49,294 nucleotides of DNA from an uncultured Bacteroidia bacterium (lineage in GTDB: Bacteria; Bacteroidota; Bacteroidia; Bacteroidales; UBA932). The stretch covers positions 1 to 49,294 of the forward strand of contig CACYHC010000013.1 in the NCBI GenBank assembly GCA_902774145.1, in the 5' to 3' direction. The position numbers and the translations under genes are program-made. Under the pieces are notes generated by a model, which saw only the letters and a list, made by a program, of their open reading frames with translations, did no database searches and was not told where the DNA came from. Below, piece by piece: positions 9,301-15,691 of the stretch (positions are counted from its first letter, which is position 1; each line of letters opens with the position of its first letter).

Positions 9301-9588
9301 AACGGCATTCCGGCGAAGTTGGCGCTTTGGCCCGGCGAAAAGGGCGGCAAGGGCGACGTCCCCGTGCAGGAACTCATCAAGGAGCACCGGGTGGACCTGG
9401 TGGTGAACATTCCCAAGAACTTTACCCGCACCGAACTGACCAACGGTTACAAGATCCGCCGCGCCGCGGTGGACTTCAATGTGCCGCTGATCACCAATGC
9501 CCGGCTGGCAACCGCGTTCATTACCGCGTTCTGCACGCTGCCCGCCGGCGGCTTGAAGATCAAGGCGTGGGACGAATATAAAAACTAA
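6397..9588 (+). CDS. carB: Carbamoyl-phosphate synthase large subunit (CarB)
   Basis: Makes carbamoyl phosphate from bicarbonate, ammonia and 2 ATP with the CarA amidotransferase. The 1063-residue protein shows the expected duplication. The first synthase half starts at LVLGSGALKIGQAGEFDYSG and the second at VVLGSGAYRIGSSVEFDW. Each half carries an ATP-grasp core, for example YPVILRAAYALGGLGSGF. A C-terminal MGS-like allosteric domain starts near KAVLISSGDA. An alternative ATG lies five codons in at 6412. carA is not in this window. The position between argH and gdhA suggests an arginine-dedicated copy that provides the ArgF' substrate. Confidence 0.96.
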   Translation: MKKEAMKKVLVLGSGALKIGQAGEFDYSGAQALKAMREEGISTVLINPNIATVQTTEGIADKIYFLPVTPDFVTQVIEKERPDGILLAFGGQTALNCGIELHRSGVLEKYGVRVLGTSVQAIIDTEDRDLFVKRLDEIDIKTIRSHAAESLEEAKSVAREVGYPVILRAAYALGGLGSGFCDDEAELDATARKSFSFSPQVLVEKSLKGWKEIEFEVVRDSYDKCLIICDMENFDPLGIHTGESIVVAPTQSLTREQIDYLHELSFKIVRHLNIVGECNIQFAFAPDGSDYRVIEVNARLSRSSALASKATGYPLAFVAAKIGLGYGLHEIGNADESPQVDYVVCKIPRWDLAKFHGVSREIGTSMKSVGEVMAIGRCLEEAMQKGLRMIGQGANGFVCNKPYVAKDLDYALSHPTDSRIFAIAAAMEAGYSIDRIYDLTRIDKVFLESLLNIEKTYRELEACGSLQALDKPLMDKCKRQGFSDIQIARVLGVREEEVRSARQAMGIRPCVKKIRTHASADPALTNYLYLSYDGSGHAVAPGEGDSGVVVLGSGAYRIGSSVEFDWCSVSAVKTLKQNGFQTIMINYNPETVSTDYDICDRLFFDELSLESVLEICAFQKPHGVIVSVGGQIPNNLALPLMKEGVKLLGTSAVDIDRAEDRNKFSSIVDKLGIDQPRWSELVNMDQVYSFVDEVGFPVLVRPSYVLSGAAMNVCYSREDLEKFLELAVEVSEEHPVVVSSFMKRCKEIEFDAVADGGKLLAYAISEHVEFAGVHSGDATMQFPPQKIYGVTAARIRKIASKIAAELHITGPFNIQFLATNSYIKVIECNLRASRSFPFVSKILKENFIDLATRAMLGMHPEPCTKDAFELEYVGVKASQFSFARLNQADPVSGVDMTSTGEVGCIGDDFNEALLKALLSVGMQIPRKAVLISSGDAIQKADLLEACHLLHKHGYELWGTRGSRDYLQANGIPAKLALWPGEKGGKGDVPVQELIKEHRVDLVVNIPKNFTRTELTNGYKIRRAAVDFNVPLITNARLATAFITAFCTLPAGGLKIKAWDEYKN

Positions 9589-9594
9589 AACGCT

Positions 9595-10938
9595 ATGAAA
9601 ACAAAGGAACTGATGGCGCGGTTGCGCGCGAAGTACCCCGGCGAGGTGGAATACCTCCAGGCGGTACAGGAGGTGCTGGAATCCGTGGAGGAGGTCTATA
9701 ACCGGCGCCCGGAATTTGAAAAAGCCAGGATTGTGGAACGGATGGTGGAGCCGGACCGCGTATTCAGTTTCCGCGTCACCTGGATCGACGACGCCGGCCA
9801 GGTGCAGACGAACACCGGCTGGCGGGTACAGTTCAACAGTGCCATCGGCCCCTACAAGGGCGGCCTGCGTTTTCATCGCGCCACGTCGCTCTCGATGCTG
9901 AAATTCCTCGGTTTCGAACAGACCTTCAAGAATGCGCTCACCACCCTGCCGATGGGCGGGGCCAAGGGCGGCGCGGACTTCGACCCCAAGGGCAAGAGCG
10001 ACGAGGAGATCATGCGCTTCTGCCAGGCCTTTATGACGGAACTGTGGCAGTGCATCGGCCCCGATCAGGACATTCCTGCCGGCGACGTGGGGGTGGGCGG
10101 ACGCGAAATCGGCTACCTGTACGGGATGTACAAGAAGCTGGCCCGCGAGTACAATACCGGCGTACTGACCGGAAAGGGCATCACCTGGGGCGGCTCCATT
10201 CTCCGGCCCGAGGCCACCGGCTACGGCGCGCTGTACTTCACGCAGAACCTGCTGCACCGCATCGGCAAGGACATCAAGGGGCAGAAGGTGGCCATTTCCG
10301 GTTTCGGAAACGTAGCCTGGGGCGCGTCGAAGAAGGCGACGGAACTCGGGGCGAAGGTCATCGCGATTTCCGGCCCGGACGGCGTCTGCGAGATTCCCGG
10401 CGGCATCACCCCCGAAATGATTGACTATATGCCGGTGATGCGCGCCTCCAACCGGGACCGCGTGGAAGATATGGCTACAAAATTCCCGGACAAGTGCAAA
10501 TTCACACCGGGCGGAAAGGCCTGGGACATTCCCTGCGACATCGCCCTCCCCTGCGCTTTCCAGAACGAAGTCAGCGGCGACGATGCGGCCCGCCTCAAGG
10601 CGAACGGCTGCTGGTGCTGCTGCGAAGTGTCAAATATGGGCTGCCGGCCCGAAGCAATCGCGTACTTCCAGCAGAACGGCATCCTCTTTGCGCCGGGCAA
10701 GGCGGTGAACGCCGGCGGCGTGGCCACTTCCGGCCTGGAGATGACCCAGAACGCCTCCCACATCAGCTGGAGCGGCAAGGAAGTGGATGAAAAACTGCAC
10801 TATATCATGAACGCCATTCACGCCTCCTGCGTCGAGTACGGCCTGCAGCCGGACGGCAGCGTGGATTATGTGAAGGGCGCCAACATCGCCGGCTTCATCA
10901 AAGTGGCGACGGCGATGCTGGAACAAGGCATCGTGTAA
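9595..10938 (+). CDS. gdhA: NADP-type glutamate dehydrogenase (GdhA)
   Basis: Interconverts 2-oxoglutarate plus ammonia and glutamate. The 447-residue length is that of the small hexameric class. Substrate and catalytic positions are visible: Lys90-containing GPYKGGLRFH, Lys124 in PMGGAKGG and Asp164 in PAGDVGVGG. A Rossmann loop GFGNVAWG follows in the second domain. It sits 6 nt behind carB and its stop TAA overlaps the next ATG, so it belongs to the arg transcript. Supplying glutamate, the precursor and amino donor of arginine synthesis, explains the linkage. Cofactor preference (NADP) is inferred from length and family. Confidence 0.94.
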   Translation: MKTKELMARLRAKYPGEVEYLQAVQEVLESVEEVYNRRPEFEKARIVERMVEPDRVFSFRVTWIDDAGQVQTNTGWRVQFNSAIGPYKGGLRFHRATSLSMLKFLGFEQTFKNALTTLPMGGAKGGADFDPKGKSDEEIMRFCQAFMTELWQCIGPDQDIPAGDVGVGGREIGYLYGMYKKLAREYNTGVLTGKGITWGGSILRPEATGYGALYFTQNLLHRIGKDIKGQKVAISGFGNVAWGASKKATELGAKVIAISGPDGVCEIPGGITPEMIDYMPVMRASNRDRVEDMATKFPDKCKFTPGGKAWDIPCDIALPCAFQNEVSGDDAARLKANGCWCCCEVSNMGCRPEAIAYFQQNGILFAPGKAVNAGGVATSGLEMTQNASHISWSGKEVDEKLHYIMNAIHASCVEYGLQPDGSVDYVKGANIAGFIKVATAMLEQGIV

Positions 10939-11681
10939 TGAAAAAGTTTGTATTGGCCCTGTTGCTCGGGGCGGCCGTTTCCCTGGCCGCTGCGGCGCAG
11001 GTGCGTGTCGGCGTGGCGGACAAATGTCCCGAAACGGGCGGCTGCGCGGCGGACGCCAATTACCTCAATGCGTTGATGCAAGCGGGGCTCTCCCCCGTCG
11101 TGATTCCGGATATCGCCGATTCCGCGCTGCTCTCCAAAGCGGTGGCGGCCGTGGATTGGGTGCTGCTTACCGGCGGCGAGGACATCGACCCTGCCCTTTA
11201 CGGAGAACTGCCCGATTCGGCGCTCGGGACGGTAAATGCCCGGCGCGACGCCTTCGAGTACCGCCTCATCGGCGAGGTGCTCCGGCAGCACAAGCCCCTC
11301 TTCGGCATTTGCCGCGGCATGCAGGTCATCAATGCGTATTTCGGCGGATCGCTGTGGCAGGACCTCCCCAGCGGATGGGCCGGCAGCCGGAACCACCGGT
11401 CGCAGGAAGGGCATTCCGTGCGGATTGTGCCGGGAACGCGGCTGCACGCGCTGCTCGGCGTAGAAACATTGAACGTGAATACCAGTCATCATCAGGCGGT
11501 ACGGCGCGTGGCCCCCGGCTTCCGCATTTCCGCCTGTGCACCGGACGGGGTTCCCGAGGCCTTCGAGTCTGACAGCCTGCCGATTGCCGGCGTGCAGTTC
11601 CACCCCGAGCGCCTGTTGCTCGGCGGAGAAACGCTGATGATGAAAGTTTTTCAGAATTGGAAAGAATTATGCGGAAACTGA
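10938..11681 (+). CDS. Secreted class-I glutamine amidotransferase-like hydrolase (peptidase C26, PuuD-like)
   Basis: The 247-residue protein begins with a clear Sec signal peptide (MKKFVLALLLGAAVSLAAAA) and continues as a gamma-glutamyl-GABA hydrolase-type domain. The triad is complete: Cys125 in FGICRGMQ, then His222 and Glu224 in GVQFHPE. LLTGGEDIDP (77-86) is the PuuD-like loop. Most relatives are cytoplasmic, whereas this one should be periplasmic. It overlaps gdhA by 3 nt and the next gene by 13 nt. A periplasmic gamma-glutamyl hydrolase releasing glutamate would suit a gdhA/arg operon, but the substrate is unknown. Confidence 0.85.
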   Translation: MKKFVLALLLGAAVSLAAAAQVRVGVADKCPETGGCAADANYLNALMQAGLSPVVIPDIADSALLSKAVAAVDWVLLTGGEDIDPALYGELPDSALGTVNARRDAFEYRLIGEVLRQHKPLFGICRGMQVINAYFGGSLWQDLPSGWAGSRNHRSQEGHSVRIVPGTRLHALLGVETLNVNTSHHQAVRRVAPGFRISACAPDGVPEAFESDSLPIAGVQFHPERLLLGGETLMMKVFQNWKELCGN

Positions 11682-13666
11682 TGATGGTGTGCCTGGCCCT
11701 GATGCCGGCCTTTTGCAGTGCGGCGGAACTGAACCGCCAGTATGAAGAATTGCCGCTGGGCAGCATCCGGGCGGAGGGGTGGTTGCTGGAAATGCTGACA
11801 CGGCAGCGCGACGGCATCACGGCCGACCTGGACAAGATTTATCCCGAAGTCTGCGGCGAACGCAACGGCTGGCTCGGCGGCGACGGCGACCAGTGGGAGC
11901 GCGGTCCCTATTGGATCGACGGGCTGCTGCCGATGGCCTGGATCCTGGACGATGCGGCCCTGAAGGCAAAGGCGCAGCGTTGGGTGGAATGGGCGCTGGC
12001 TTCCCAGACGGAAGACGGACAGTTCGGCCCGCGGACCGATTACCCGCGCGAGCCGGGCATCCAGCGCACGAATTCGCTGGACTGGTGGCCCCGGATGGTG
12101 ATGCTGAAGATTCTCCAGCAATACTATAACGCCACGCAGGATGCGCGCGTGCTGACCTTTCTGGACAAGTATTTCCGTTACCAGCTGGCCACGCTGCCGC
12201 AAAAGCCCATCGGCCACTGGACACACTGGGCGGAATTCCGCGCCGGGGACAATATGCTCGTCGCGCTCTGGCTCTACCAGAAGACCGGCGAAGCGTACCT
12301 GCTGGACCTCTGCGACCTCCTGCACCGCCAGGGCTGGGACTTCACCGGGATGTTCCTGCACAGCGACGATCTCGGCCGCCTGGGCAGCATCCACTGCGTA
12401 AACCTGGCCCAGGGCCTCAAGGAACCGGTGGTTTACTGGCAGGCCCGGGGCGGACAGCGGTACCTGGATGCGATGGAGCGCTGCAACCGCCAGATGCGCC
12501 TGCACGGCGGCTGGCCCATCGGCATGTTCGGCGGCGACGAAACCCTGCACGGGAACAGCCCCACCCAGGGCAGCGAACTCTGCTCGGCGGTGGAACTGAT
12601 GTATTCCTTCGAGGAAATGCTCAAGATTACGGGAGACCTCGCCATTGCGGAACATCTGGAACGGGTGGCCTTCAACGCCCTTCCCGCACAGAATTCCGAC
12701 AACTTCCACGAGCACCAGTACTTCCAGCAGGCCAACCAGGTGCACATCTGCCGCGGACCGCACAACTTCGACATCGTCTATGACGGGACGGCGTCGCTGA
12801 TGGGGGTCCTCTGCGGCTACCCCTGCTGCCTCTGCAACCTCCACCAGGGCTGGCCCAAATTCACGCAAAATCTCTGGTACAAGGCTGGCGACGGCGCGTT
12901 TACCGCCCTTTGCTATGCGCCCTGCAGTTTCACCGCCGATGTGAACGGCGTCCGCGTAGGCGTCCGCGAAAACACCTGCTACCCGATGGACGGCAAGGTC
13001 CGCATCGAACTGACGCTGCCCAAACGCCAGCGTGCGGCGATGACCTTCCGGCTCCGGATTCCCTCCTGGACGCAGGAAGCTGACGTCCGCGTGAACGGCG
13101 AGGCCCGGCCGGCGCCGAAGAGCGGAAGCCTGGTGGAAATCCGCCGGGACTGGCAGGACGGCGACTGCATCGAACTGGAATTCCCGATGAAGGTCAAATC
13201 CTCGAACGTATGGCACGAGAATGCCGTCAGCATCGAGCGCGGACCGCTGGTCTATGCGTTGAAAATCGACGAAAAGTGGGAGAAAGTGGCGCTGGACCCG
13301 ACGGAAAGGAAGGGGGCCTATTATTGGGAAGTCAGCGCACAGAGTCCCTGGAACTACGCGTTCCTGCGCAAGCAGGTAGACCGGCCCGAGAACGCCTTCC
13401 GCGTGGAAGTCGACGAAGAAAAACTGAAGGGGAACTGGTATTGGAATGCCGAGAGCGCGCCCCTGCGCCTTGTGGCGGATGCCGCGCGCGTGCCCGATTG
13501 GACCGAGTACAACGGCGACGCCGGCCCGCTGCCCTACAGCATTGTCCGTGCAGTGATTTATAACGGAAGGTCCTCGCACCTCTCGGACGGACTGGAAAGC
13601 GTCACGCTGATCCCTTACGGCTGCACAACGCTGCGTATCAGCGAATTCCCTGTACTAAGCCGTTAG
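11669..13666 (+). CDS. Secreted GH127-like (DUF1680) beta-L-arabinofuranosidase family protein
   Basis: The 665-residue protein has a Sec signal peptide (cleavage near residue 19). It then has the (alpha/alpha)6-barrel DUF1680 domain and a beta-sandwich end with FRLRIPSW. GH127 enzymes such as HypBA1 bind Zn through one Glu and three Cys, one of which is the nucleophile. Here E303-x-C305 (SELCSA) and Cys386-Cys387 (GYPCCLCN) supply all four. The ATG at 11669 overlaps the preceding stop; a TTG four codons upstream is less likely. The C-terminal PYGCTTLRI..FPVL resembles the end of the protein at 38728. The gene converges with tatC, sharing 4 nt. Exact glycan specificity is not evident. Confidence 0.85.
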   Translation: MRKLMMVCLALMPAFCSAAELNRQYEELPLGSIRAEGWLLEMLTRQRDGITADLDKIYPEVCGERNGWLGGDGDQWERGPYWIDGLLPMAWILDDAALKAKAQRWVEWALASQTEDGQFGPRTDYPREPGIQRTNSLDWWPRMVMLKILQQYYNATQDARVLTFLDKYFRYQLATLPQKPIGHWTHWAEFRAGDNMLVALWLYQKTGEAYLLDLCDLLHRQGWDFTGMFLHSDDLGRLGSIHCVNLAQGLKEPVVYWQARGGQRYLDAMERCNRQMRLHGGWPIGMFGGDETLHGNSPTQGSELCSAVELMYSFEEMLKITGDLAIAEHLERVAFNALPAQNSDNFHEHQYFQQANQVHICRGPHNFDIVYDGTASLMGVLCGYPCCLCNLHQGWPKFTQNLWYKAGDGAFTALCYAPCSFTADVNGVRVGVRENTCYPMDGKVRIELTLPKRQRAAMTFRLRIPSWTQEADVRVNGEARPAPKSGSLVEIRRDWQDGDCIELEFPMKVKSSNVWHENAVSIERGPLVYALKIDEKWEKVALDPTERKGAYYWEVSAQSPWNYAFLRKQVDRPENAFRVEVDEEKLKGNWYWNAESAPLRLVADAARVPDWTEYNGDAGPLPYSIVRAVIYNGRSSHLSDGLESVTLIPYGCTTLRISEFPVLSR

Positions 13667-14403
13667 TTGCGGCAGAGCAGGATGCTGATTTCGTAAAGCA
13701 GGTAAAGCGGTGCGGTGAGTACCAGCATCGAGACCGGATCCGACGGGGTAATCAGCGCGGAGAGCGCCATAATTCCGATCAGCGCATAGGCGCGTGATTT
13801 GCGCAGGCCCGCCTTGCTCACGACCCCGAGCGACGAAAGGATCAGGATGACGACCGGAAATTCGAAGGCGATGCCGATGAGCAGCACCATCGACCCGAAA
13901 AGGGAGATATACGAGCCGATCGTAATGGTGTTGGACACCGTATCACTGACCGTATAGTTCATAAAAAACTGCAGGCAGGCGGGCAGAACCACGAAATAAC
14001 CCACCAGTACGCCGGTATAGAAAAGCAGTGACGACAGGCCGAACGCCTTCTTCACCGCTTTTTTTTCGTGGGCATAGAGGGCGGGAGCGACAAAGCGCCA
14101 CAGTTCAAAAACGATGTACGGGAAAGCCAGGACCAGGCCCGCAATCAGGGCGCAGCGCAGGTGGACGAAGAACTGGGCGCTCACCTCCACGTTGATGAGC
14201 TGCATCTGCATCTTCCAGCCCAACAGGCGGTACACCGGGAAATCCGGACGGGTGGGGGCCAGGATGATGCCGTCAAAGAGCAGCGTGCGCAGGCACAGGC
14301 CCGGAATGCACGCCACGACAAGCGCCACCAGCGAACGGATCAAGGTGCCCCTCAACACGTCCAGGTGGTCCCAGAAACTCATCTCATCCGACGGGGAACT
14401 CAC
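13663..14403 (-). CDS. tatC: Sec-independent protein translocase TatC
   Basis: Core membrane receptor of the twin-arginine translocase, 246 residues with six hydrophobic segments. The N-terminal FWDHLDVLRGTLIRS segment is the conserved cytoplasmic start that reads twin-arginine signals. It overlaps tatA by 4 nt (ATGA). Its stop overlaps the stop of the convergent GH127-like gene, so no room is left for a terminator between them. Confidence 0.93.
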   Translation of the reverse strand: MSSPSDEMSFWDHLDVLRGTLIRSLVALVVACIPGLCLRTLLFDGIILAPTRPDFPVYRLLGWKMQMQLINVEVSAQFFVHLRCALIAGLVLAFPYIVFELWRFVAPALYAHEKKAVKKAFGLSSLLFYTGVLVGYFVVLPACLQFFMNYTVSDTVSNTITIGSYISLFGSMVLLIGIAFEFPVVILILSSLGVVSKAGLRKSRAYALIGIMALSALITPSDPVSMLVLTAPLYLLYEISILLCRN

Positions 14404-14609
14404 TTTGATTCGGGGTCGCCGGTGGAATCCTTTTCGATATCCTTCTTGACGCCGTTGATTCCTTCTTTGAATCCGCGCACGCCTTCGCCGACGCCGCGCA
14501 TGAATTCAGGAATTTTCTTACCGCCGAGCAGGATGAGGGCGACGACCGCGATAATGACGATCTCCCACCAGCCAAACATCAATGGAACTGCAACCATAAT
14601 TTCGCTCAT
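14400..14609 (-). CDS. tatA: Twin-arginine translocase pore subunit TatA
   Basis: A 69-residue protein with one transmembrane helix (about residues 13-29) followed by the hinge LLGGKKIPEF and an amphipathic helix, then a charged tail. This is the TatA/E pattern. Only TatA and TatC are encoded and no TatB is seen, so this is the minimal two-component system common in Bacteroidota. A TATATTTG box lies upstream on the same strand. Confidence 0.93.
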   Translation of the reverse strand: MSEIMVAVPLMFGWWEIVIIAVVALILLGGKKIPEFMRGVGEGVRGFKEGINGVKKDIEKDSTGDPESK

Positions 14610-14617
14610 AAAACATA

Positions 14618-14645
14618 CAAATATAAAACATTTATTCTAACTTTG
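14618..14645. promoter_or_regulatory. Divergent promoter boxes between tatA and the BASS transporter
   Basis: On the minus strand TATATTTG (forward 14618-14625) lies 9 nt before the tatA ATG. On the plus strand TAACTTTG (14638-14645) lies 8 nt before the transporter ATG. Both match TAnnTTTG exactly. No good TTTG -33 element is visible for either. If both are active, transcripts would be almost leaderless and the two promoters would compete within about 30 bp. Confidence 0.45.
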
Positions 14646-14653
14646 CGAAAACG

Positions 14654-15604
14654 ATGGGCAAAACAATCGTCAGCTTTATCAAGAACTGGATTCTGGTGAT
14701 CGCCATGGCCACCGGGGCGGCGGCGTATCTGATTTATCACCAGATTCCGGCGCTGCATCCGGCCGGCCCGGTCCTGGAGCGGATCTGCCTGACCCTCCAG
14801 CCGTTGCTGCTCTTCGCGATGCTGTTCCTGAGTTTCTGCAAAATCGAGCCGCACCAGCTCAAACCGCACCGCTGGCAGTTCATCCTGCTGGGCATCCAGA
14901 CGCTGATGTTCCTGCTCTTCGCCGTGCTGGTCTATCTGCGGCCGGAAGGCGACCTCTGGCGCATTCCGCTGGAAGCCGCGATGCTGGTGCTCATCTGCCC
15001 TACCGCCAACGCCTGCGCCGTAGTGACGGGAAAACTCGGCGGGGATATGGCCGGAGTCGTCACCTATACCGTGCTGATCAATCTGCTGGTGGCCGTGGCG
15101 ATGCCCGCCGTCATCCCCTTTATCCACCCCATTGAAGGCCTGCCTTTCAACCTGGCCTTCAACCATATCCTGGTAAAGGTCTTTCCCCTGCTGATTCTGC
15201 CTTGCCTCTGCGCCTGGCTCATCCGCTACGTCTTTCCGCGCCTGCACCGGCGCATCCTGCACCACGTGGGGCTCTCCTTTTACCTGTGGGCGTTCTGCCT
15301 CTCGCTCGCCATCCTGATGTGTACGCGCTCCATCGTGCATTCCCCGGCGCCGGGCGCAACGCTCGGCATCCTCGCCGCGGTGGCCCTCCTGGTCTGTATC
15401 TTCAATTTCGGCACGGGACGGCTCGTCGGCTCGTTCTTCAAGTGTACCGTCAGTGCGGGACAGGCCCTCGGACAGAAAAACACCATCCTGGTCATCTGGA
15501 TGGCCTATACCTTTATGGACCCGGTATCGTCGGTGGTCGGCGGCTTCTACAGCATCTGGCAGAACATCTTCAATTCCTGGCAGCTCAGCCGCAAGAACCA
15601 ATAA
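14654..15604 (+). CDS. Bile acid:sodium symporter (BASS) superfamily transporter
   Basis: A 316-residue inner-membrane protein with about nine or ten hydrophobic helices and almost no soluble region. CPTANACAVVTGKLGG (near residue 116) and the late GQALGQKNTIL segment fit the BASS fold, whose members carry organic anions such as bile acids, pantothenate or keto-acids with sodium. The substrate cannot be read from the sequence. It is transcribed divergently from tatA and ends about 90 nt before a glycan-active lipoprotein gene. Confidence 0.7.
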   Translation: MGKTIVSFIKNWILVIAMATGAAAYLIYHQIPALHPAGPVLERICLTLQPLLLFAMLFLSFCKIEPHQLKPHRWQFILLGIQTLMFLLFAVLVYLRPEGDLWRIPLEAAMLVLICPTANACAVVTGKLGGDMAGVVTYTVLINLLVAVAMPAVIPFIHPIEGLPFNLAFNHILVKVFPLLILPCLCAWLIRYVFPRLHRRILHHVGLSFYLWAFCLSLAILMCTRSIVHSPAPGATLGILAAVALLVCIFNFGTGRLVGSFFKCTVSAGQALGQKNTILVIWMAYTFMDPVSSVVGGFYSIWQNIFNSWQLSRKNQ

Positions 15605-15673
15605 AATTCCGTCATTTTCCGTTACTATTTTTCCAATGAGCGCGGGCGTTCGCGTGCGAGGAAAGATTTTTTG

Positions 15674-15681
15674 TAGTTTTG
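15674..15681 (+). promoter_or_regulatory. Candidate -7 box for the glycan-active gene cluster
   Basis: TAGTTTTG matches TAnnTTTG, 10 nt before the ATG at 15692. The 87-nt gap 15605-15691 otherwise shows nothing recognisable. A -33 TTTG is not clear. Confidence 0.4.
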
Positions 15682-15691
15682 TTTCCTGAAT

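Noticed and set aside
6166-10257. A 1363-codon open frame on the minus strand opposite argH, carB and gdhA
   Set aside because: It is the antisense shadow of GC-rich genes whose codon bias leaves the opposite frame free of stops. It has no family motifs and covers genes that are certain on the other strand.
11651-13579. A 642-codon minus-strand frame opposite the GH127-like gene
   Set aside because: Same antisense effect; the plus-strand protein has signal peptide, zinc ligands and paralogue.
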